A DNA stretch of 14,265 nucleotides from the NCBI GenBank assembly GCA_934630975.1, contig CAKTXH010000058.1, forward strand, positions 1-14,265. Direction: 5' to 3'. Both the position numbers and the translations under genes were made by a program. Position 1 is the first letter of the stretch, and each line of letters opens with the position of its first letter. A model generated the notes under the pieces. The model ran no database searches. It saw nothing but the letters and a program-made list of their open reading frames with translations, and was not told the DNA's origin. This DNA comes from an uncultured Clostridia bacterium. Its GTDB lineage: Bacteria > Bacillota > Clostridia > Christensenellales > Aristaeellaceae. Positions 6,938-11,922 of the stretch are shown piece after piece.

Positions 6938-6972
6938 ATCCCCTGCCTGTTTGAACGGGCGGGGGATTTTTT
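6938..6972. terminator. bidirectional intrinsic terminator between tdk and the convergent gene
   Basis: ATCCCCTGCCTG (6938-6949) pairs with the facing arm CGGGCGGGGGAT (6956-6967) with G-U wobbles; the loop is TTTGAA. T6 follows on the plus strand (6967-6972), and GATTTTCTTT follows on the minus strand. It serves tdk (+) and the minus-strand gene ending at 7004. Confidence 0.85.
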
Positions 6973-7003
6973 ACGCTGGCGCGCGTCAGCGCGACTGAAG
7001 GAG

Positions 7004-7900
7004 TTAGAGCGTCAGCGCCGTTTCAATATTGGCCAGCACCTTTTCGCTCAGCAGCACAAACGCCTGTTTGGTGCGCCCGGCTGAAACGCCGGGGCAATGC
7101 ACGTTTTCGCGGGTGAAGAAATCCGCTCCAACCGGGCCTGCCGCGGCGAAAGTGTCGCAGAAGAAATGTGTGCCGGGCAGGTTCAGCCAGCCCTCCAGCG
7201 CTTTGCTGTCAAAGCCCGGGCCAATGGAGGTGTTGAAGAGCGCCTTGCCCACGCCGAGCTGCTCAAATTCGTGCGTGCCGAGCAGCAGCACGTTCTTGTT
7301 CAGGCAGGTGAAAACGACCTCGCTTTCGGCCAGCAGCCGGTCAAGCGGCTTGTAGGTCATGCCCGCCTGTTCGGCCTCCGGCTTGCGGGTGCGGCCGTAA
7401 TACGAAATCTCCGCGCCCAGAAAGGCCAGCGCGTCCGCAATCATCCGGCCGGAAACGCCAAGCCCGACGATCCCCACGCGCAGGCCGGTGATTTCGCTCG
7501 GCTCGTCGCGCAGCATCGGCAGGCCGAACCCATGCAGCAGGCCGGTCAGCTCGTGCAGCACGTATTCGACCACGCCGCGGTCGCCGTAATCGCGGATGCC
7601 CAGTACGCGGACGCCTTTCTCGCGGGCGTAGGCGATATCCACATTGGCGCTTTCCTCGGAATAGAGGCTGCAACACATGCCGATATAACGGATATTTGGA
7701 CAGGCGTCGAGCACCGCACGGCCGATGCGGGAGGTGTAGCTGAGCAGCACCGCGTCCGCGTCGCCGATGCGGCGGATGATCTCGTCGTCGTCCTTCGGCA
7801 CGTCGGGGAACAGAACGACCTCGCGGGCGTAGCGGTGCAGCGCTTCCTCCGCCGAAGGGATCAGGCTGACCGGCTCGATGGCGACAAGCTTGTCAAACAT
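7004..7900 (-). CDS. D-2-hydroxyacid dehydrogenase family protein lacking catalytic residues
   Basis: The 298-residue product aligns over its full length with D-isomer-specific 2-hydroxyacid dehydrogenases: CPNIRYIG near 68, VEYVLHELTGLLHG near 111, and a Rossmann loop GIVGLGVSG at 143-151. Compared with the intact paralogue at 3737-4702, the catalytic Arg (NTARGP) is I226 in NTSIGP. The Glu before Pro (GEEP) is A254/G255 in AAAGP, and the His (TPH) is G271 in CPG. The protein therefore probably binds a dinucleotide but does not do normal hydride transfer on 2-hydroxyacids. A binding or regulatory role, or other chemistry, is possible. GGGAGGG lies about 8 bases before ATG at 7900. The aspartate-dehydrogenase-like gene is 15 bp upstream on the same strand, so they form an operon and may act together. 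Family assignment is firm; function is unknown. Confidence 0.82.
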   Translation of the reverse strand: MFDKLVAIEPVSLIPSAEEALHRYAREVVLFPDVPKDDDEIIRRIGDADAVLLSYTSRIGRAVLDACPNIRYIGMCCSLYSEESANVDIAYAREKGVRVLGIRDYGDRGVVEYVLHELTGLLHGFGLPMLRDEPSEITGLRVGIVGLGVSGRMIADALAFLGAEISYYGRTRKPEAEQAGMTYKPLDRLLAESEVVFTCLNKNVLLLGTHEFEQLGVGKALFNTSIGPGFDSKALEGWLNLPGTHFFCDTFAAAGPVGADFFTRENVHCPGVSAGRTKQAFVLLSEKVLANIETALTL

Positions 7901-7915
7901 GCGTCCGCCCTCCCA

Positions 7916-8716
7916 TCAATAAAAGACGACCGGGGAGGCGAGGTTGCGCAGCAGCGCCACGACGCTCCAGCCCGCAATCGCGCTCGTGCTCGAGCAGATA
8001 TCCACAACGGCTTTCACGCCGTCGATCTCCGTCGTGATGCGGTGGTCGTCGCCGACCCAGTTGGGCACGGAGTGCATCGTTACGCCGGTGATCTCCGGCC
8101 CGGTGGTCGCCAGAGACGTGGCGACGGCGACGTTTACGCGGCGGGGGAAGGTCGCGATGGCCTCCTTGGCGTTGCCGGTGAACACGGTGGTCTTTTCCGT
8201 ATCGGTCAGCAGGTGCTCCGCCCAGACCGGCGTGTTGCGGAAGCCGCGCGCGCCCGTGTGCGTCTCGATGCCTGCCGTCTCCGGCAGGTTCTGCGCCTGC
8301 GCCATCAGGCTGACGGTTTGCAGCACGTCGAACCCGCCGATTGCGCCGCTGGCCAGATGCACCTTTGCGCCGCCCTCGCGCGCGGCTTGTTTGACCTGCT
8401 CGTAAAACGCCAGATCGGCAAACGCGCCGATGGAGATGACGACCAGATTCACGCCGCGTTTCAAAACGGGAATCGCCATCGCACGGACGGCCTCGACCGA
8501 CGCGGTTTCCACGATATATTCCGGCTCGAGCGCGAGCAGCGCCTCCACATCCGCGCAGGCCGCGCAGCCGACGGCCTGCGCCGTCTTTTGCGCCGACTCG
8601 GGGGTGCGGCTCGTTACGCCTACCAGATCGTAATCCGCCAGCAGGCCGTTTTTCCACGCGTTCGCCACGATGTTGCCCAGAAAACCGCAGCCGACAATGC
8701 CGAATTTCGTTTTCAT
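7916..8716 (-). CDS. aspartate dehydrogenase-like protein (NadX family)
   Basis: NAD(P)-dependent dehydrogenase of the NadX/DUF108 family, which oxidises L-aspartate to iminoaspartate or runs the reverse reductive amination. The 266 residues show a Rossmann loop GCGFLG (9-14), SGAIGGFD (123-130), FPRRVNVAVATSLA (190-203), the probable catalytic His at 225 in GDDHRI, and the family-typical C-terminal STSAIAGWSVVALLRNL (243-259). NadX normally feeds quinolinate synthase, but no nadA or nadC is nearby. The companion is instead the degenerate 2-hydroxyacid dehydrogenase homologue 15 bp downstream. RBS AAGGAGA precedes ATG, with an extended -10 promoter about 45 bp upstream. The substrate could differ from aspartate, so no gene symbol is given. 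Confidence 0.82.
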   Translation of the reverse strand: MKTKFGIVGCGFLGNIVANAWKNGLLADYDLVGVTSRTPESAQKTAQAVGCAACADVEALLALEPEYIVETASVEAVRAMAIPVLKRGVNLVVISIGAFADLAFYEQVKQAAREGGAKVHLASGAIGGFDVLQTVSLMAQAQNLPETAGIETHTGARGFRNTPVWAEHLLTDTEKTTVFTGNAKEAIATFPRRVNVAVATSLATTGPEITGVTMHSVPNWVGDDHRITTEIDGVKAVVDICSSTSAIAGWSVVALLRNLASPVVFY

Positions 8717-8761
8717 GTGTTTCTCTCCTTTGCGTTGCGTCGTTGCAACTGTATTGCTTTC

Positions 8762-8770
8762 ATTATATCA
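8762..8770 (-). promoter_or_regulatory. extended -10 promoter of the aspartate-dehydrogenase-like operon
   Basis: On the minus strand TGATATAAT (extended -10) lies about 46 bp before the start codon. At the -35 distance there is only a poor match (GTGCTT), which belongs to the T-tract side of the mrp terminator. The promoter therefore relies on its extended -10. Confidence 0.6.
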
Positions 8771-8780
8771 TGGACGGACG

Positions 8781-8816
8781 AAAAAAGCACCCCGTTTTTT
8801 GAAGAAACGGGATGCT
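8781..8816 (-). terminator. intrinsic terminator, probably of mrp
   Basis: On the minus strand a 12-bp stem (AGCATCCCGTTT with AAACGGGGTGCT, one U-G pair) is followed by six T (plus-strand A at 8781-8786). It is about 160 bp past the mrp stop codon, so a mrp transcript reads through the MITE copy before ending here. The T-tract overlaps the -35 region of the next promoter. Confidence 0.8.
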
Positions 8817-8847
8817 ATGGGGTATGAAGATGTTGGGCGGCTGATGA

Positions 8848-8973
8848 ACTCCCTCAGTCAGCTTCGCTGACAGCTCCCTCGAAGAGGGAGCCGTAATAGC
8901 GCTTCATAACAACAAGGCGCAAATAAGCCTCCCTCTTGGAGGGAGGTGGATGCCGAAGGCAGACGGAAGGAGT
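8848..8973 (+). repeat. MITE-like repeat, copy 2 (complete)
   Basis: Left end ACTCCCTCAGTC (8848-8859) and right end GACGGAAGGAGT (8962-8973) are inverted repeats at 10 of 12 positions. Internal hairpins in order are GTCAGC/GCTGAC (8857-8871), GCTCCCTC/GAGGGAGC with GAA loop (8873-8891), CCTCCCTC/GAGGGAGG with TTG loop (8928-8946) and TGCC/GGCA with GAA loop (8950-8960). The core AGCGCTTCATAAC is shared with copy 1. No ORF lies inside it. The right end stops two bases before the mrp stop codon. Confidence 0.85.
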
Positions 8974-8975
8974 CG

Positions 8976-9827
8976 TTACAGCCCCACCTGTCCGGCGACG
9001 GCGCGCGCCGCGTCCGCCATCAGCGGGTTTTCGACGGATTCGATATTGCCCTCGTCGCAGAGCTGCGCGGCCTTCGGGTCAAACGGAAGCTGCGCCAGCA
9101 CCGGCAGATGCAGCGCGGCGGCCTCCTGCGCAATCTTGGATTTGCCGAACAGCTCGATGCGCTTTCCGCAATCCGGGCAGAGCGCGTAGGACATGTTCTC
9201 CACCAGACCGAGAACGGGGATGTTCATCATGTTCGCCATGTTCACGGCCTTACGGACGATCATGCCGACCAGATCCTGCGGGGTGGAGACGACGACCACG
9301 CCGTCCAGCGGGATGCTCTGGAAGACCGTCAGCGGCACGTCGCCCGTTCCCGGCGGCATGTCGATGACCATCACGTCCAGCTCGCCCCAGGCGACATCCT
9401 CCCAGAACTGCTTGACCGCCCCGGCGATGACCGGACCGCGCCAGATGACCGGCGCGTCGTCGCTGTCGAGCATCAGGTTGATGCTCATGACCTCGACGCC
9501 CTTTTCGGTTTCGGCGGGGAAGATATGCTCGCCGTCGCCGAGCGCCTTGTCGTGAATACCGAACATGCGCGGGATGGACGGGCCGGTGATATCTGCATCG
9601 AGCACACCGACGCGGTAGCCCATGCGGCTGAGCATGACGGCCAGCTCGCCGGAGACGAGGGATTTGCCCACGCCGCCCTTGCCGCTGACCACGCCGATGA
9701 CCTTGCGAACCTTCGGCGGTTCTTTTTTCACCGTTTCGGCGGCCTGATTATGGTTGTGGCTGCAACCGGCGCATGCGGGCTTGGTGCCGCACTCGCTGGG
9801 CGCACAGCCCTGCTGAAGATCAGACAC
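8976..9827 (-). CDS. Mrp/NBP35-type iron-sulfur cluster carrier ATPase
   Basis: Cytosolic P-loop ATPase of the ApbC/Mrp/Nbp35 group that binds and transfers 4Fe-4S clusters to apoproteins. The GTG at 9827 is preferred, with AAAGGAG eight bases upstream. The longer frame back to 9899 would cross the divergent promoter. The 283-residue protein has an N-terminal cysteine cluster (C8, C13, C19, C22) followed by HNHN. The deviant Walker A is GKGGVGKS (49-56), DADITGPSIPRMF is the switch region, VIDMPPGTGD is the Walker B/switch II, and the cluster-binding CPDC has C217 and C220. The N-terminal cysteines recall those of eukaryotic Nbp35, although the spacing differs. The gene is single, divergent from the secreted repeat protein, and followed by a MITE and a terminator. 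Confidence 0.92.
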   Translation of the reverse strand: MSDLQQGCAPSECGTKPACAGCSHNHNQAAETVKKEPPKVRKVIGVVSGKGGVGKSLVSGELAVMLSRMGYRVGVLDADITGPSIPRMFGIHDKALGDGEHIFPAETEKGVEVMSINLMLDSDDAPVIWRGPVIAGAVKQFWEDVAWGELDVMVIDMPPGTGDVPLTVFQSIPLDGVVVVSTPQDLVGMIVRKAVNMANMMNIPVLGLVENMSYALCPDCGKRIELFGKSKIAQEAAALHLPVLAQLPFDPKAAQLCDEGNIESVENPLMADAARAVAGQVGL

Positions 9828-9847
9828 GGAAAAAACTCCTTTCGGTT

Positions 9848-9888
9848 GGACACAAATTCTGGTATAATACACAAAGCCGATTGTGTCC
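9848..9888. promoter_or_regulatory. extended -10 promoter (plus strand) framed by an 8-bp inverted repeat
   Basis: TGGTATAAT (9860-9868) is an extended -10 that can serve the gene starting at 9970; the matching -35 is poor. It is flanked by GGACACAA (9848-9855) and TTGTGTCC (9881-9888), a perfect inverted repeat with 33 bp between centres. A third half-site, ACACAA at 9869-9874, forms an ACACAA-N6-TTGTGT dyad at 9869-9886 over the expected transcription start. An operator for a dimeric repressor is plausible but unproven. The divergent mrp promoter was not found with confidence. Confidence 0.55.
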
Positions 9889-9969
9889 GTGAGATACAAA
9901 CTCTATGATACCATGTTTTTGAAAAAAAGCAAGTTGATATGCAAAACAAGAGCGGAGGAATTGAAACCC

Positions 9970-11115
9970 ATGAAGTTTCGAAAGGGAATGGCGGCGCTTT
10001 GCGCGGCGGCGATGCTGATGGGCGGCGCGGCGCGGGCGCAGGAATACGACGCGCAGCAGGCGGAAAGCTGGATGACGCAGTTTGCGCAGGCGCTGGGCCA
10101 GCTTTCGCCCATCAACGACCCGGCGCAGACGCTCGACCCCGCAAGGCCGGGCGAGTATTTGCAGGAATATGAATTCGGCACGGTGCAGACGACGACCAGC
10201 GGCGCGCCGACGGCGGAGGAGATCGCGCAGATCGACGTGAGCACGGCGCAGGTGACGGATGCGCGCGGCGTTCGCGTGGGCATGACGCTCGGCGAAGCGC
10301 TGGGCGGCTTGAGCATCCCGCAGACGGAGGGCAGCCTTGCCGTGCTGAGCACGCAGGAGGCGGGGATCGGCTGGTGCTGGGCGTATCTGGGCGAAGGCGA
10401 GGTATACGGCGTGGAATGGCTGACCTATGACCTGAACGAGCCTGTGACCGAATACACGCTGACCTACGTGATCGACGGCGATACCGTCAGCGGGATCCGC
10501 GTCAAGGCGGCAGCCTCCACGCGGGCGCAGGCCGAGGCCGGGCTGGCGACGGCGCAGGAAATCGCGGGCAGGCAGCGGCGCGAAGCCGTTTTGACGGCCA
10601 GCGGCGCGGCGATGTTCGGCGAGGCGGATTTGACGGTGAACGGCAGCCGGGTGATCGGCGCGGAGGCTTACGCGCTGGTGCAGGCGCTCGGCGAGCCGGA
10701 CGAGGTGCAGACCCTCCCGGCGGGCGGCGGGCGCATCCTGCTCTACGACGGCGCGGCGGTGCGGCTGGGGCTGGATGAAGCGACGGGCGCGGAAATTGTG
10801 CTTGGCGTGACGGCGACGGGCAGCGTGGCCGGGCCGCGCGGGCTGACGGTCGGCATGGCGGCACAGGAGGCCGCCGGGCTGTTCCACTGCGACACGGACG
10901 TGTATGCATCCGGCGGCGTGCTCTATATGGAAGGCGAGGCATCCGGCGAGCCGCCTTTCGCCGAAATGACCGCGGAGAGCGGCGGCGAAGCGGCGATACG
11001 CTATCTCTGCCGGATGGCGGACGGCGATGACGCGCGGCTGGACGTGGGGTTGCGCGACGGAATCGTCTGCTACTGGCATCTCTACACGGGCGAGGAGGCG
11101 GCGGATGGTGAGTGA
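9970..11115 (+). CDS. secreted protein with two RGxxVGM repeat domains, function unknown
   Basis: Not recognised as a named family. The ATG at 9970 follows GGAGG (with a 12-base spacer). It opens a signal peptide of about 24 residues (basic MKFRKG, hydrophobic core, ARAQ end) without a lipobox. Two related segments begin ARGVRVGMT (98-106) and PRGLTVGMA (289-297). The middle (240-265, GEPDEVQTLPAGGGRILLYDGAAVRL) resembles the 'GkPd...YdG..v.l' units that precede 'RGI.vGdt' motifs in other exported Firmicutes proteins. This suggests tandem beta-rich envelope domains. Composition is Ala/Gly-rich. The gene has a long leader (~95 nt) after the promoter with the ACACAA sites. It overlaps the next gene by 11 bp, so the pair is translationally coupled despite their apparently unrelated roles. 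Confidence 0.75.
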   Translation: MKFRKGMAALCAAAMLMGGAARAQEYDAQQAESWMTQFAQALGQLSPINDPAQTLDPARPGEYLQEYEFGTVQTTTSGAPTAEEIAQIDVSTAQVTDARGVRVGMTLGEALGGLSIPQTEGSLAVLSTQEAGIGWCWAYLGEGEVYGVEWLTYDLNEPVTEYTLTYVIDGDTVSGIRVKAAASTRAQAEAGLATAQEIAGRQRREAVLTASGAAMFGEADLTVNGSRVIGAEAYALVQALGEPDEVQTLPAGGGRILLYDGAAVRLGLDEATGAEIVLGVTATGSVAGPRGLTVGMAAQEAAGLFHCDTDVYASGGVLYMEGEASGEPPFAEMTAESGGEAAIRYLCRMADGDDARLDVGLRDGIVCYWHLYTGEEAADGE

Positions 11116-11686
11116 CGAACGATTCATCCTCAAAAACGCGCGGCATCTGGCGGCACGGTATATGGAGGAAATTCTTCGGCCGGGCGATATCGCCGTGGAC
11201 GCGACGATGGGCAACGGCAAGGACACGCAGTTCCTCTGCGAGCTGGTGGGCGAGGCAGGGCATGTATACGCCTTCGACGTGCAGCAGGAGGCGCTTGACC
11301 GCACGGCGGCGCGGCTGGAGGAGGCGGGGTTGCGGGAACGCGCGACGCTGATTCTCGCCGGGCACGAGACGATGCGGGAGAACGTCCCGGTTTCGCCGCG
11401 CGTGGTGATGTTCAACCTCGGCTGGCTGCCGGGCGCGGAGCATATCGTCACCACGCGGGTGGAGACGACGATGCAGGCCGTGCAGGCGGCGCTTGAGCTG
11501 GTTGTGCCGGATGGATTCGTGAGCGTCTGCGTTTATCCCGGCCACGAGGAAGGTACGCGGGAGCTGCATGCGCTGCTTGACTGGGCGGCGGGGCTGGACG
11601 TGCGCGCCTACAACGTGCTGCACCATGATTTTATCGCGGCCAAGCCGGGCACGCCGCACCTGATTCTGATTCAGAAAAACGGCTGA
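11105..11686 (+). CDS. class I SAM-dependent methyltransferase, MnmM/YtqB type
   Basis: Member of the family once named putative rRNA methylase (PF06962). Its Bacillus homologue YtqB/MnmM methylates 5-aminomethyl-2-thiouridine at the wobble position of tRNA to give mnm5s2U. The 193 residues contain SAM motif I DATMGNGKDT (32-41), the acidic end of beta-2 AFDVQ (56-60), NLGWLPG (104-110) in place of the usual NLGYLPG, and YPGHEEG (144-150). All are typical of the family. Start ATG 11105 (GTG at 11108 also possible) lies 8 bases after GAGGAGG and inside the 3' end of the preceding gene, whose stop is at 11113-11115. The substrate is inferred from family membership. Confidence 0.87.
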   Translation: MVSDERFILKNARHLAARYMEEILRPGDIAVDATMGNGKDTQFLCELVGEAGHVYAFDVQQEALDRTAARLEEAGLRERATLILAGHETMRENVPVSPRVVMFNLGWLPGAEHIVTTRVETTMQAVQAALELVVPDGFVSVCVYPGHEEGTRELHALLDWAAGLDVRAYNVLHHDFIAAKPGTPHLILIQKNG

Positions 11687-11859
11687 CATTCAGGAATCTT
11701 TGCGACAAAACTTTCACAAATTCATCTCTGTGCGCTTTTGCACGAAACAGGCGTGTGAAAACGGTTAAAAATGTTTCTTTTTCTTCTTTTTGCAAAAAAG
11801 GAGGAGGAAATAGGAAGAATTTGTGGAATGAAAGAAAAAGGGATAAATTGTATCTGAGT
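11687..11859 (+). promoter_or_regulatory. AT-rich leader region before the decarboxylase operon
   Basis: The spacer contains TTTCACA (11712-11718) and TGTGAAA (11754-11760) as a separated inverted repeat around GTGC/GCAC (11730-11743). A pyrimidine tract (11773-11790) is followed by a purine tract (11794-11819); CTTCTTTT and AAAAGGAG can fold together, hiding a GGAGGAGG sequence. A weak promoter candidate is TTGTGG (11821-11826), 17 bp, TAAATT (11844-11849). No strong terminator for the preceding gene is visible. Confidence 0.35.
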
Positions 11860-11922
11860 ATGCATTGTCGCTTGACGACGCATGCCGGACCCTATACGAT
11901 TACGGAGGCGATAGTGGAATGA
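11860..11922 (+). CDS. possible 20-residue leader peptide overlapping the decarboxylase start
   Basis: ATG at 11860 opens a 20-codon frame (MHCRLTTHAGPYTITEAIVE) whose TGA overlaps the ATG of the carboxyltransferase gene as ATGA, the classic arrangement for translational coupling. The upstream RBS is weak (AGGGA about 15 bases away). The frame also covers a hairpin (GCATTGTCG with CGACGCATGC, 11862-11886). It may be chance. Confidence 0.2.
   Translation: MHCRLTTHAGPYTITEAIVE

Noticed and set aside
8848..8973. The hairpin-rich spacer as a structured regulatory RNA or riboswitch
   Set aside because: A second copy at 5355 in an unrelated context and the terminal inverted repeats fit a mobile repeat better; no riboswitch consensus is visible.
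9869..9886. NrdR box or Rex site at the ACACAA-N6-TTGTGT dyad
   Set aside because: Centre and length do not fit the NrdR consensus (about 16 bp with ATAT-like centre) or Rex (TTGTGA...TCACAA). Only a generic operator is supportable.
9820..11454. 544-codon minus-strand frame opposite the secreted protein and MnmM genes
   Set aside because: The product is low-complexity Arg-rich, and it would run through the divergent promoter and the mrp RBS region. No independent support.
11872..11900. Promoter-like TTGACG-17 bp-TACGAT just before the carboxyltransferase
   Set aside because: Transcription would start about at the Shine-Dalgarno (11904-11908), removing the ribosome-binding site from the mRNA.
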